Part shown: positions 22,460 through 31,651 of the stretch, in pieces
Position numbering within the stretch: position 1 is the stretch's first letter
Layout: the number at the start of each line of letters is the position of its first letter
NCBI GenBank assembly: GCA_003283025.1
Contig: QBYC01000004.1
Span: 1-42,375, forward strand
Source of the DNA: Pelagibacteraceae bacterium AG-325-C03
GTDB taxonomy: Bacteria; Pseudomonadota; Alphaproteobacteria; Pelagibacterales; Pelagibacteraceae
Direction of reading: 5' to 3'
DNA length: 42,375 nucleotides
Translations under genes and position numbers: made by a program
The notes under the pieces: model-generated
Told to the model about the DNA's origin: nothing
Seen by the model: the letters and a program-made list of their open reading frames with translations, nothing else
Databases searched by the model: none

Positions 22460-23392
22460 ATGTCAAATATATTGATAATCAAACATGGATCTTTAGGCGA
22501 TCTAATACAAGCTAATGGAGCCTTTAAGGATATAAAAATCTTTTATTCAAATAGGAAAATTTTTCTACTTACTGTTCAACCTTATTCAATATTTATGTCT
22601 GAATGCCCTTATATAGATGGAGTAATCATAGATAAGAGACTTCCTAGGTGGAACTTATTTTATTTAAAAAATTTAAAAGATAATTTAGCTAGGTTTGACA
22701 TTACAAAAGTTTTTGATTTACAAAATTCTAACAGAACGAAATTTTATAAAAAATTTATAATTAAGAATGTAGAATGGTCATCTTCAGAAACATCCTTAGA
22801 ACCAGGTCAAACAAAAGAGGAATTTAATAAAGAGCCTGTTCTTGATAGAATGAAGATACAGCTTAAAAAAAATGGCATCGAAACAAAATATGTTAAAAAT
22901 ATTGATTTGAACTGGGCCACTAAAAATATTTCAAAGTTAATCAGACAATATGCAAATAATGAATATATCTTATTATTTCCATTCTGTTCAAAAAAACATG
23001 AAAAAAAAAAATGGCCTTATTTCAAGGAATTAATTTTTAAATTAAAAACAGATTATAAAAATAAATATCCGATACTTTTGGCCCCTGGACCAAATGAAAT
23101 TGACGAAGCTAGACAACTTAATGCTAAGGTAGTTTTAGAAAATAACAAACCTGTAGATATTAAAACTTTAATTTCACTTATAAATAATGCTAAATTTATC
23201 ATAGCTAATGATACAGGACCTGCCCATATAGCATCTCATTTAAACAAGAAGGGATTAGTTTTATTCGGTAGCCATACAACTGCAAAAAAAGTAAGTATTG
23301 AGAATCTTAATTTTAAAGCTTTAAGTGTAAAGGATCTTAAAGATTTAAATATTGAAAAAGTTGTAAGTGAAATTAAATCAAGATTAGATTAA
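22460..23392 (+). CDS. Glycosyltransferase family 9 (heptosyltransferase-like)
   Basis: 310 aa. N-terminal block ILIIKHGSLGDLIQANGAFK (about 4-23) is the GT9 acceptor domain start. In the C-terminal donor domain, LLFPFCSKKHEKKKWPYFKE corresponds to the usual P-G-S-x3-K-x-W region and ANDTGPAHIASHL (about 250-262) is the diagnostic nucleotide-sugar site. Members add heptose or related sugars to the LPS core. A partner lipid A or core pathway is not in the window. It converges with the GT4 gene at 23384 with a nine-base overlap. Confidence 0.85.
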   Translation: MSNILIIKHGSLGDLIQANGAFKDIKIFYSNRKIFLLTVQPYSIFMSECPYIDGVIIDKRLPRWNLFYLKNLKDNLARFDITKVFDLQNSNRTKFYKKFIIKNVEWSSSETSLEPGQTKEEFNKEPVLDRMKIQLKKNGIETKYVKNIDLNWATKNISKLIRQYANNEYILLFPFCSKKHEKKKWPYFKELIFKLKTDYKNKYPILLAPGPNEIDEARQLNAKVVLENNKPVDIKTLISLINNAKFIIANDTGPAHIASHLNKKGLVLFGSHTTAKKVSIENLNFKALSVKDLKDLNIEKVVSEIKSRLD

Positions 23393-24475
23393 TTCGATAT
23401 ATTTTTTAATAATTTTATTCCAACTAAAATCTTTTGAAAATTCTAATGCATTAGATCCGAGTTTTTTATAGTTATTATTATCTAAAATTTTTAGCGAAGT
23501 TTCATACAGTGAGTTTAGATCATTTCCGTTACAGAGATATCCAGTTAAGCCACTTTTTATTGCATCCTTCTCACCTCCATAAATACCACCTATCGATGGA
23601 GTTCCATATGATGCAGCCTCAATATACGTAATACCAAATCCCTCCACTGATTTTTTATAAATTACAGAGGGCATAACCAAAACATCTGATTTTTTCAATA
23701 AAGCAACTTTTTCTTGTTCGGTAGATTTAAAAATTAATTCTACTTTGTTATCTAAATCTAATTCACTTTTTAATTTTTCAAGATTTTTTCTCTCCTCACC
23801 ATCTCCTATAGAAACATATTTGAGACTTGGAAACTTTGGTAATAAGTTTTTAATTGTCATTATAATATTCCGGTGACTTTTTCTTCCATCTAGTCTAGAT
23901 ACAGTAATTAATTTTGGATTAGCAGCGCCAAAAACCTTTTCAGCAAATTCCATAGCTTCATCATTAATTACAATTGGATAGTTGCAACCAGGGTTTATGA
24001 CTTGAACGTTCTTAATTTTAACACCTATTTTTAAAGAGAGTTCTTTAGTAAATCTTGAGTTAGCTATTATATGGTCAGCTTTAGCTAAAGCTTTTAAACA
24101 TCTTTTATTTAAAGAGGAACCAACTTGATGGTTAATTTCTTTAGAATGTATTAAACAAAATGATTTAGTTTTTTTTAATATTTCCTCATTTATATTCTCA
24201 ATACTTTTCCAGTGATCAAAAAAAGAAGCCCTAGGACTGTTATTTGAAATAAATTCTTTTATTAAATTTGCTTTTCTGTATTTTCTAAATATTTTTAATC
24301 CAGTTACTCTTTCAATATTCAATTTAGAATTTTGATCGTAATTATCTGCATTGTCAAAGTTATCAGCAAAAACTTTTACAGGGCCATGATCAAGCAAAGC
24401 ATTTGATAAACCTTCCATAAGGTTTTGCATTCCCCCTAAGTCTGGAGGAAAATTTCTCGTTGCAACTAAGAACAT
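23384..24475 (-). CDS. Glycosyltransferase family 4
   Basis: 363 aa, GT-B fold. FPPDLGGMQNLMEGLSNAL (about 9-27) is the N-terminal glycine-rich acceptor block. ANSRFTKEL and INPGCN lie mid-chain; TVSRLDGRKSHRNI is the start of the donor domain; and SVEGFGITYIEAASYGTPSI carries the E-x7-E signature of retaining GT4 enzymes. It shares one base with the thioredoxin-like gene upstream. Donor unknown. Confidence 0.87.
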   Translation of the reverse strand: MFLVATRNFPPDLGGMQNLMEGLSNALLDHGPVKVFADNFDNADNYDQNSKLNIERVTGLKIFRKYRKANLIKEFISNNSPRASFFDHWKSIENINEEILKKTKSFCLIHSKEINHQVGSSLNKRCLKALAKADHIIANSRFTKELSLKIGVKIKNVQVINPGCNYPIVINDEAMEFAEKVFGAANPKLITVSRLDGRKSHRNIIMTIKNLLPKFPSLKYVSIGDGEERKNLEKLKSELDLDNKVELIFKSTEQEKVALLKKSDVLVMPSVIYKKSVEGFGITYIEAASYGTPSIGGIYGGEKDAIKSGLTGYLCNGNDLNSLYETSLKILDNNNYKKLGSNALEFSKDFSWNKIIKKYIELI

Positions 24476-25032
24476 TAATTAAACCACTTTATGTTACAGC
24501 CCATACTTGGAATTTGTTTATCGGGACCCTTTTGAGTTTTAGCTATTATTTTCATAGCCACTTTTAAATCACTTTCTGAATTATTAATTGGTTTAAAATC
24601 TTTAAGCGCTTTAAAACGACCTCTATACTGTAGCTCTAAATTTATATTATAACCAAAAAAATCGGGTGTGCATACCGCACCATATTTTCTAGCAACTTCT
24701 TGAGATTCATCAAATAAATAATTTATTTCACCAAATGTGTTTGACTTTGCAAACTCAGCCATTTTTTCAAAAGAATCTTCAGGATAATTTCTTACGTCAT
24801 TAGACATTATTGCAACAGAATTTATACCCTTTTTTTTTAATTCATTGCAATCTATTGCAAGGTCTTTGATAATAGCTTTCACGTAAGGGCAATGATTACA
24901 AATAAACATTACTAAAGTAGCTTTTTCACCTTTGATATCATCTAAAGTTATAAATTCATTATTAATTGATTTTAGTTTGAAATTCTCAGCTTTTTTTCCG
25001 AAATCGCATACTGGGGTTTTAGTAAGAGCCAT
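24475..25032 (-). CDS. Thioredoxin-family protein (AhpC/TSA-like fold)
   Basis: 185 aa without a signal peptide, so cytoplasmic. The redox site is Cys45-Asn-His-Cys48 (CNHCPYV), in the right place after a strand (ATLVMFI). YGAVCTPDFFGY contains a further Cys next to the cis-Pro; PSMGCNIKW closes the protein. Proteins of this group are probably thiol-disulfide oxidoreductases or peroxiredoxin-like. It heads a two-gene minus-strand unit with GT4 and is divergent from the carbonic anhydrase gene by 41 bp. Confidence 0.85.
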   Translation of the reverse strand: MALTKTPVCDFGKKAENFKLKSINNEFITLDDIKGEKATLVMFICNHCPYVKAIIKDLAIDCNELKKKGINSVAIMSNDVRNYPEDSFEKMAEFAKSNTFGEINYLFDESQEVARKYGAVCTPDFFGYNINLELQYRGRFKALKDFKPINNSESDLKVAMKIIAKTQKGPDKQIPSMGCNIKWFN

Positions 25033-25073
25033 AATGTATTATAAATTAATTAATTTTATATTACAGCAATATT

Positions 25074-25577
25074 ATGATTTACGATTTTGAGGGACATACT
25101 CCAAAAATAGATCCAGGAAGTTGGCTAGCTCCTAATGCTATAATCATCGGAAAGGTTGAACTTAAAAAAAATTCAAATATTTGGTTTAATACAACCTTGA
25201 GAGGGGACCTTGAACCTATCATCATTGGAGAAAATTCAAACATTCAAGACGGAAGTGTAATTCATACTGACCCAGGTTGTCCAACAATAGTTGGTAATGG
25301 CGTAACAGTAGGACACATGGTTATGCTTCACGGTTGTAAAATTGCAGATGATTGTTTAATAGGAATTGGTTCAACCATTTTAAACAAAACAAAAATTGGT
25401 AAAAATTGTATCATTGGTGCCAACACACTCGTGACAGAAAACAAAATCATACCGGAAAGATCACTGGTTCTTGGAAGCCCAGGTAAAGTAGTGAGACAAG
25501 TTACTGATGAAGAGATTAAACATATAAAAGAAAATGCCAAAGATTATGTCGAAAATTTTAAAAAATATAAGAAATAG
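25074..25577 (+). CDS. Gamma-class carbonic anhydrase-like hexapeptide protein
   Basis: 167 aa left-handed beta-helix built of hexapeptide repeats. Metal-ligand histidines are at 64 (SVIHTD), 81 (VGHMV) and 86 (LHGCK), the spacing of gamma carbonic anhydrases; Arg43, Asp45 and Gln58 of the trimer salt bridge and active site are also present (LRGDL, NIQDG). Family members hydrate CO2 or have lost the activity; activity is not provable here. Its end overlaps the start of the next gene in another frame by 44 bases (25534) or 32 (25546). Confidence 0.88.
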   Translation: MIYDFEGHTPKIDPGSWLAPNAIIIGKVELKKNSNIWFNTTLRGDLEPIIIGENSNIQDGSVIHTDPGCPTIVGNGVTVGHMVMLHGCKIADDCLIGIGSTILNKTKIGKNCIIGANTLVTENKIIPERSLVLGSPGKVVRQVTDEEIKHIKENAKDYVENFKKYKK

Positions 25578-26355
25578 TTTTTTTTTATTAGTATTTTTAC
25601 ATGCAGGGTTTTCAAATTTGGAAGCAAAGAATAGTAAAGATGTTTCTAATACTGAGGTGAAAAAAAAAACAATTTCCCACAAAAAAAAATATTCTTTAAA
25701 TTTAGTTAATAGTAAAGATGGTCACCCTGTAAGATCAGGAACAAAATCTTATAGATTTGAAGTTAGACTAGGCGATTGTGGCAAAGATAGTAGCCATGAT
25801 GATTGTAAAAAAGATAGACAAAGAACTGAACTTCAGTTTAAAAAACATCAAATGGGTAAAAAAGATCATTGGTATTCTGCATCAATATATTTAACCAAAG
25901 ATTATAAATCAATAGCTCCAGTCAGAACTACTTTTGTACAACTTTATGAAAGAGGCTGGAAACCTATACTTATGTTGACTGACAGAACTGGTGAGTGGTT
26001 TGAGGTTGGAAGAATGTGGAGCGGTGAGTATGTTGAAATGAAAAAGGCATTAAGGATAAATGATATGAGAGGTAAATGGACAGATGTGATAATTAATGCT
26101 CGGTACTCAAGAGAAGAAAGCGGCTATATAAAAGTTTGGGTAAATAATAAATTGATAATGAATGCTGAGAACATAAAAAATATTACACCATATACTAAAA
26201 GAGGTGTTGGATTGGATTTTGGAATCTATCAAACTTTCGTTAGTGGTTGGAAAAGACAACATGGAGAAAAGCTTTATCCAAATATGGTTGTTTATTTTGA
26301 TGAAGTAAATTTAGGTTCGACTAAAGAAAAGGTGATTAAAAATCTAGGGAACTAA
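25546..26355 (+). CDS. Exported polysaccharide-lyase-like protein (heparin-lyase I fold)
   Basis: About 269 aa from the ATG at 25546; the ATG at 25534 would add four residues. A signal peptide (MSKILKNIRNSFFLLVFLHA) ends near LEA-KN. The mature part fits the jelly-roll polysaccharide lyase group: YRFEVRLGDCG (about 67), DRQRTELQFK (about 87), WYSASIYL (about 106), and GVGLDFGIYQTF followed by VVYFDEVNLG at the end. Family members cleave acidic polysaccharides by beta-elimination or bind them. The exact substrate, and even activity, cannot be inferred. It converges on the PNPOx-like gene with a 12-base overlap. Confidence 0.75.
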   Translation: MSKILKNIRNSFFLLVFLHAGFSNLEAKNSKDVSNTEVKKKTISHKKKYSLNLVNSKDGHPVRSGTKSYRFEVRLGDCGKDSSHDDCKKDRQRTELQFKKHQMGKKDHWYSASIYLTKDYKSIAPVRTTFVQLYERGWKPILMLTDRTGEWFEVGRMWSGEYVEMKKALRINDMRGKWTDVIINARYSREESGYIKVWVNNKLIMNAENIKNITPYTKRGVGLDFGIYQTFVSGWKRQHGEKLYPNMVVYFDEVNLGSTKEKVIKNLGN

Positions 26356-26952
26356 CCAAGTAAATTTTTTGTATCCATTTAAATCAATTAATGCTCTTCT
26401 ATGACCTTTGGCTGCCAAATAAAGCCATTCAATACTTTTAATCTTACATTTAATTACACAAAAATTTTTATAACCGGCTTCACTTTCTTCTTTAGTAAAA
26501 TTAAAGTTGTCAAATTTATTGTCCAAACCTGATGTCGGTTTCTCCGACTTAGTGCCTGGCCCATTAGCCACTAAATAACATTTTCTGCTAATATGTCCTG
26601 TTTTTTCCCACGACTCTTTCGTAATATCATTTTTATAATTTACTTCACACTCCGATTTAATTCTAATTTGAATTTTTTCTTCTTTACTATAGAATATAAT
26701 TGAACAGTTAGAATTTTTTTTAATTTTTTCTATTTTTGAGGATCTAATATCACTATGATATTGGATAAAATTTTTTTTTTGATCTGCTTTTCTTAATACA
26801 ACAACTCTTCCATCTAAATCTTTATCATTCCCACAAATAAATACAGGAGTTCTAAATTCTGATGACCTATCTTTTACTGCATTAGATAATAGATCCCATA
26901 TTTTTTTTTCAATTTCTTTAGAATTTTCGTAATAACTTACTTTTTCAGACAC
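26344..26952 (-). CDS. Pyridoxamine-5'-phosphate-oxidase-like flavoprotein
   Basis: 202 aa, split-barrel FMN-binding fold. Seen: DGRVVVLRKAD (about 47-57), YHSDIRSSKIEKIKKNSNCS (about 67-86), a mid-chain IRIKSECEV strand, GPGTKSEKPTSGL and the final WLYLAAKGHRRALID, similar to the C-terminal substrate-binding part of PdxH-like proteins. It lacks some of the usual PdxH C-terminal sequence, so I call it PNPOx-like rather than pdxH. It follows the reductase gene at 26956 by three bases on the same strand. Confidence 0.78.
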   Translation of the reverse strand: MSEKVSYYENSKEIEKKIWDLLSNAVKDRSSEFRTPVFICGNDKDLDGRVVVLRKADQKKNFIQYHSDIRSSKIEKIKKNSNCSIIFYSKEEKIQIRIKSECEVNYKNDITKESWEKTGHISRKCYLVANGPGTKSEKPTSGLDNKFDNFNFTKEESEAGYKNFCVIKCKIKSIEWLYLAAKGHRRALIDLNGYKKFTWLVP

Positions 26953-26955
26953 GAT

Positions 26956-27825
26956 TTATTTTCTAAATCTTTTAATTAAGCTTGAGGTATCCCATCTTTG
27001 TCCACCCATTTTTTGAACTTCAGCATAATATTCATCAATAATTTTAGTAATGGGTAAGGGCGAATTATTTTTTTTTGCTTCATCCATTGCAATCTTTAAA
27101 TCTTTTCTCATCCAATCTACAGCAAAACCATAATCAAATTTATCTTCAATCATTGTTTTATGTCTATTTTCCATCTGCCAAGATTGAGCAGCACCTTTTG
27201 AAATTACTTCAATTACATCATACATATTTAATCCAGCATTAACTCCAAAATTAATTGCTTCAGATAAACCTTGAACGAGACCGGCAATGCAAATTTGGTT
27301 AACCATCTTAGTTAATTGACCACTTCCCGAAGGGCCAAGTAATTTTATCTTTTTACTATAGCAATCTATAATGGGCTCGGCTTTTTTGAATGGAGCTTCA
27401 TCACCTCCAACCATAACTGTAAGTATTCCACCTTCAGCCCCAGCTTGCCCACCTGAGATAGGGGCATCTAAGAAATCAAAACCTTTTACTTTCGCTTCTT
27501 GATATAACTCTTTAGCGATATTGGCTGAAGCGGTTGTATTATCAATATAGATCGAACCTTTTTTTGCTGTCTTAAACAATCCCTTATCACCTAAAGTTAC
27601 TTCTTTTAAATCATTATCGTTACCGACACATGTAAAAATAAAGTCACTATCTTTAGCTGCTTCCATAGGAGTATCCGCAACATTACCTTTGTATTCTTTT
27701 GCCCACTTTTCAGCTTTAGCTTTGGTACGATTATATACAGTTACATTGTGATTAGCTTTTGAAATATAACCAGCCATTGGATAACCCATGACTCCTAAAC
27801 CAATGAACGAAATTTTAAATGACAT
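26956..27825 (-). CDS. 2-hydroxy-3-oxopropionate reductase / 3-hydroxyisobutyrate dehydrogenase family
   Basis: 289 aa. NAD(P) site GLGVMGYPMAG (9-19); substrate loop DAPISGGQAGAEGG (120-133); and catalytic Lys173 with Asn176 in GSGQLTKMVNQ. Members reduce tartronate semialdehyde or oxidise 3-hydroxyisobutyrate. A divergent HpaI-type aldolase gene 83 bp away makes the tartronate-semialdehyde role (GarR/GlxR) the most likely one, by context only. It is the first gene of a two-gene minus-strand unit. Confidence 0.88.
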   Translation of the reverse strand: MSFKISFIGLGVMGYPMAGYISKANHNVTVYNRTKAKAEKWAKEYKGNVADTPMEAAKDSDFIFTCVGNDNDLKEVTLGDKGLFKTAKKGSIYIDNTTASANIAKELYQEAKVKGFDFLDAPISGGQAGAEGGILTVMVGGDEAPFKKAEPIIDCYSKKIKLLGPSGSGQLTKMVNQICIAGLVQGLSEAINFGVNAGLNMYDVIEVISKGAAQSWQMENRHKTMIEDKFDYGFAVDWMRKDLKIAMDEAKKNNSPLPITKIIDEYYAEVQKMGGQRWDTSSLIKRFRK

Positions 27826-27908
27826 AATTTTTTTCCTTAAATATAATTTGTTGAATTATTATCAAGTTTATAATATTTAGTATTTAATTATAGTATCATA
27901 TTTTATTT

Positions 27909-28700
27909 ATGAGAAAAAACAAACTTAAACAAATGTTTAAAAATGGTGAGCCTATAATTAATGGCTGGCTTCAAATTCCAAGTTCATTTTCATCAGAGGT
28001 AATGGCTCATCAAGGCTGGGATTCATGTACTATTGATATGCAACATGGTGTAGTTGATTATCCCAATGCCCTAGGAATGCTTCAATCAATATCAACAACA
28101 GATGTCACCCCTCTAGCTCGAGTTAACTGGAACGAGCCTGGACAAATAATGAAAATTTTAGATGCTGGTTGCTATGGAGTAATTTGCCCAATGGTTAGCA
28201 ACAAAAAAGAGGCAGAAAATTTTGTTCAAGCCTGCATTTATCCACCTAAAGGTTATAGAAGTTTTGGTCCAATCAGAGGTTTATTATATGGTGGAGTCGA
28301 TTACGCTAAACACGCCGATGATGAAGTTTTAAAGCTTGCTATGATTGAAACTAAAGAAGCTTTGGAAAAGCTAGATGAAATTTTAGATACTGAAAATTTA
28401 GATGGAATTTATATTGGACCTGCAGATCTAAGCTTAGCAGTAGGAGAGGAACCAGGTTTTGATAAACCTGAAAATACAACTGCATATAAAGAAATTTTAA
28501 GAATTTTAGAAGCCGCTAAAAAAAGGAATTTACTTGCTGGGATTCATAATGGATCCGCTGAATATGCCAAAAAAATGATTTCAAAGGGTTTTAATTTAGT
28601 TACGGTTGGATCTGATCAAAGATTTTTAAGTAGCGGTGCTAAAGAAACTATAGAAAAAATCAAAGGCAAAAGAGGCAAAGAAGGCACTAAGGGATATTAA
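27909..28700 (+). CDS. HpcH/HpaI-family aldolase
   Basis: 263 aa, the family's usual length. The active-site His46 (IDMQHGVVD), Arg71 (PLARVNW), the metal ligand region MIETKEALEKLDEIL (about 144-158) and IYIGPADLSLAVG (about 167-179) are all visible. It cleaves 2-keto-3-deoxy acids to pyruvate (or related) and an aldehyde, for example 2-keto-3-deoxyglucarate to pyruvate and tartronate semialdehyde. The divergent neighbour can reduce that aldehyde. The C-terminus is Lys/Gly-rich and looks flexible. MFS gene follows 38 bp later. Confidence 0.9.
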   Translation: MRKNKLKQMFKNGEPIINGWLQIPSSFSSEVMAHQGWDSCTIDMQHGVVDYPNALGMLQSISTTDVTPLARVNWNEPGQIMKILDAGCYGVICPMVSNKKEAENFVQACIYPPKGYRSFGPIRGLLYGGVDYAKHADDEVLKLAMIETKEALEKLDEILDTENLDGIYIGPADLSLAVGEEPGFDKPENTTAYKEILRILEAAKKRNLLAGIHNGSAEYAKKMISKGFNLVTVGSDQRFLSSGAKETIEKIKGKRGKEGTKGY

Positions 28701-28738
28701 ATATTTAAATTTTTCTAAACTAAAATTATTTTTCAGCA

Positions 28739-29953
28739 ATGTTAAAAAATTTAAATTTTAAAATTATCTCTTTTGGATTTATATTTACTTTCTTTTCGAG
28801 TTTTGGGCAGAGTTTTTTTTTGGGGTTATTTAATACTCCAATAAGAAATGAATTAGGAATTACTCATGGACAATTTGGCACAATATATTCTTTAGCAACT
28901 ATTTGTTCTAGTTTGTTATTAATTTGGGTTGGAAAAAAAATTGATGAATATGGTATTTTAAATTATTCTATTTTTGTAATAGTTTTATTATTTTTTTCGT
29001 CATTATTTTTTTCGTTTATTAATAATGTATATCTTTTGGCAGTTGGAATATTTTTAATGAGATTTTCTGGACAAGGTTTGATGAGTCATACTTCAACAAC
29101 TACTATCTCAAGATTTTTTGATAGATCAAGAGGAAAAGCTTTGAGCACGATCTGGTTTGGTTTATCTACTGCAGAATTTATTTTACCTTTATTTATTACT
29201 TATCTTTTTTTAATTTATTCTTGGAGAACTGTATGGCAAAGTATTGCCATAATAATAATACTATTTTTGCCCTTCGTAGTTTTTAATACGATAAAATCAA
29301 TAAATTTGGACTCAAGAGAAGTAGACCTTAATTTTAAAAATAAAAAAATTAAAATTAAAAATTGGAGAAGAAGAGATGTTTTAAAAGATTTTAGATTTTA
29401 TATTGTATCAATAAATATGCTCGCAATGCCTTGGATAGCAACTGGAGTTTTTGTTTATCAATCTTTTATATCTGACTCTAAAATGTGGGCCATTTACACA
29501 ATACCAAAAGCATTTATGGTTTATTCAGTAACTTCTATAGCTACATTATTTGTTTCAGGTTTTTTAGTTGATAAGTTTACAGGACGAAAATTAATTTTAT
29601 ATATGAACCTTCCATTATTACTTGCCATGATTATTTTATTTTTCTTTACAAATGAAATATTTGCTTATTTTTTTTTAGGATTGATTGGAGTTTCTAATGG
29701 ATTAGCAAACATTTTAGGTTCCTCTACTTGGGCTGAAATATATGGAGTTAAATACATAGGCAGCATAAAAGCTCTGACAACTGCGTTTATGGTTTTTTCT
29801 ACTGCATTCGGAACAGCGGTTTTCGGCCTTTTAATCGACAATGGATTTACTATTGAAAATATAGCTTTTGTAAGCGTTGTATATATCCTTATTTCATTAG
29901 TTCTATTAATTTTGATAAGAAAAACAATAGAACCTTCAAGTTTGTCAAATTAA
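28739..29953 (+). CDS. MFS transporter
   Basis: 404 aa with about twelve hydrophobic segments. Loop 2-3 has the MFS signature WVGKKIDEYG (about 62-71) and a central basic loop is near 195-215 (NKKIKIKNWRRRD). The second half repeats a related loop (VDKFTGRK). Such permeases carry organic anions or sugars; substrate not visible. It is downstream of the aldolase, so a sugar-acid substrate is possible by context. rpoZ starts 40 bases later. Confidence 0.83.
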   Translation: MLKNLNFKIISFGFIFTFFSSFGQSFFLGLFNTPIRNELGITHGQFGTIYSLATICSSLLLIWVGKKIDEYGILNYSIFVIVLLFFSSLFFSFINNVYLLAVGIFLMRFSGQGLMSHTSTTTISRFFDRSRGKALSTIWFGLSTAEFILPLFITYLFLIYSWRTVWQSIAIIIILFLPFVVFNTIKSINLDSREVDLNFKNKKIKIKNWRRRDVLKDFRFYIVSINMLAMPWIATGVFVYQSFISDSKMWAIYTIPKAFMVYSVTSIATLFVSGFLVDKFTGRKLILYMNLPLLLAMIILFFFTNEIFAYFFLGLIGVSNGLANILGSSTWAEIYGVKYIGSIKALTTAFMVFSTAFGTAVFGLLIDNGFTIENIAFVSVVYILISLVLLILIRKTIEPSSLSN

Positions 29954-29993
29954 ACTTGATTTATCAAATCTAATTGAATAAATAACGTTCATC

Positions 29994-30488
29994 ATGGCGA
30001 GAATCACTGTAGAAGATTGTTTAGAAAAAGTTAAAAATCAATATGATTTAGTTCTTTTAGCGAAAGAAAGAACTGTACAATTAAACGCAGGATCTCCATT
30101 GTTAGTTGAAGAAGATAACGACAAAAGAACTATTATTTCATTGAGAGAAATTGGTGATGGAAAAATTGATGTTAAAGAAATCGAAGCTAGTGCTATTAAA
30201 AGACTTAGAAAAGAACCAGATGAAATTGAACAACAAGATGAAATAGAGGAAGAAACAAATGATGATTTTGAAAATTTATATAAAGGACAGGTTTCTAAAA
30301 GCGGTGTTGCAATTTTACCATCAAAACGAACTAGAAGAATACCTGAGATTAAGAAACCTAGTTTAGTTGATGAAGCTTTATCAGAATTAAAAGCAGAACA
30401 ACCAGAAATTAATGAAGAAAACTTAGATACAGAAGAAGCTCCGCTTGAATTGAGCGAGGAAGCTACAACTGACGATGAAACTAAATAA
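29994..30488 (+). CDS. rpoZ: RNA polymerase omega subunit with an acidic extension
   Basis: 164 aa. The omega domain occupies residues 1-75: MARITVEDCLEKVKNQYDLV, AKERTVQLNAG and a region in which the ASAIKRL block follows. It is a folding chaperone for beta'. The rest (about 76-164) is very rich in Glu and Asp, disordered by composition, with only one basic segment (SKRTRRIPEIKKPS). Alphaproteobacterial omegas carry C-terminal tails, but this one is long and acidic. It converges with the CaiB-family gene, overlapping its end by eight bases. Confidence 0.9.
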   Translation: MARITVEDCLEKVKNQYDLVLLAKERTVQLNAGSPLLVEEDNDKRTIISLREIGDGKIDVKEIEASAIKRLRKEPDEIEQQDEIEEETNDDFENLYKGQVSKSGVAILPSKRTRRIPEIKKPSLVDEALSELKAEQPEINEENLDTEEAPLELSEEATTDDETK

Positions 30489-31623
30489 ATTCTTTTATTA
30501 TTTTTTCTCTATGTTCGTCTAAGTCCGGAATGTCACCTCTTGAAATAGAGTCTTTATAGTTAGAAAGCTTAATTGGATTACCAGCCAGTCGAAAATTGCC
30601 AATCCCTTTATGATATGCGCTTACAATCATATTTCTTGCTTTTACTTGATCGTTTTCTACAGCCTCTTTAATATTATTAATCGGTCCGCATGGAATTTTT
30701 TTAGGTGTTAATTCTTTAATCCACTCAGTGGTCGTTTTTCTTACTAAAATATCCTCAAAAATTATTTTTAGTTGATTCATATTCGAACATCTTTTTTCGT
30801 TTGACATAAACCTATCATCTTTAACCAAATCTTTTATTTCTAACGCTGAACATAATTCATTAAATAATTTATCGTTACCTGCAGCAATAATTATATAGCT
30901 ATCTTTTGTTTTAAAAGCCTCAAAAGGAGCTATCGAAGGGTGTCTAGAACCCATAGGCTTAGGAATTTCATTTTTAGATAGATATCTTGCGATCGCATTC
31001 TCTAAAATAGCAATTTGACAATCTAACATTGAAACATCAATAAACATTCCCTTTCCTGTTTTTTTTCTATCATAAAGAGCTGCATTAATACCTATAGCTG
31101 TAAAAAGTCCCGCTGTGATATCACCAATTGAAGTACCTACTCTTGTAGGTTCAGAGTCTGGTTGTCCTGTAACACTCATTAATCCACCCATACCTTGAAC
31201 AACCATATCATAAGCTGGTAAATCTTTGAGAGGTCCAGTTTGTCCGAAACCAGATGCAGAAGCATAAATTAATTTTGGGTTTTTTTTCTTAACATCGTTC
31301 CATCCATAACCCCATTTTTCTAAAGTACCTGGTTTAAAATTTTCTACTAAAATGTCTGCTTTAATTAATATCTTTTCAAAAATTTTTTTATCCTCCTGTT
31401 TTTTTAAATTTAATGCGATACTTTCTTTACCTCTATTTAAAGACATAAAATAGGCAGATTGATTATCAATAAATGGTCCAAATTTCCTAGAGTCATCTCC
31501 TGTATCAGGAGCTTCAACTTTAATTACTCTTGCTCCTAGATCTGAAAGTATCATAGTGCAATATGGTCCGACTAAAACCCTTGTTAAGTCTAAAACTAAT
31601 AAATTTTTTAAAGGGCCATTCAT
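30481..31623 (-). CDS. CaiB/BaiF (class III) CoA transferase
   Basis: 380 aa from the ATG at 31623 (MNGPLKNLLVLDLTRVLVGP). The longer frame to 31665 has a non-family N-terminus and would run through the dctP promoter. CoA-site blocks: GARVIKVEAPDTGDDSR (about 30), MSLNRGKESIALNLK, and the catalytic Asp in LPAYDMVVQGMGG (about 153-165). It moves CoA between carboxylic acids without a covalent Cys; substrates unknown. It is divergent from the TRAP operon. Some members activate dicarboxylates such as malonate or succinate, which would fit the neighbours. Confidence 0.88.
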   Translation of the reverse strand: MNGPLKNLLVLDLTRVLVGPYCTMILSDLGARVIKVEAPDTGDDSRKFGPFIDNQSAYFMSLNRGKESIALNLKKQEDKKIFEKILIKADILVENFKPGTLEKWGYGWNDVKKKNPKLIYASASGFGQTGPLKDLPAYDMVVQGMGGLMSVTGQPDSEPTRVGTSIGDITAGLFTAIGINAALYDRKKTGKGMFIDVSMLDCQIAILENAIARYLSKNEIPKPMGSRHPSIAPFEAFKTKDSYIIIAAGNDKLFNELCSALEIKDLVKDDRFMSNEKRCSNMNQLKIIFEDILVRKTTTEWIKELTPKKIPCGPINNIKEAVENDQVKARNMIVSAYHKGIGNFRLAGNPIKLSNYKDSISRGDIPDLDEHREKIIKEFI

Positions 31624-31651
31624 AATTAAGTATATCAACAAAATACGTCTG

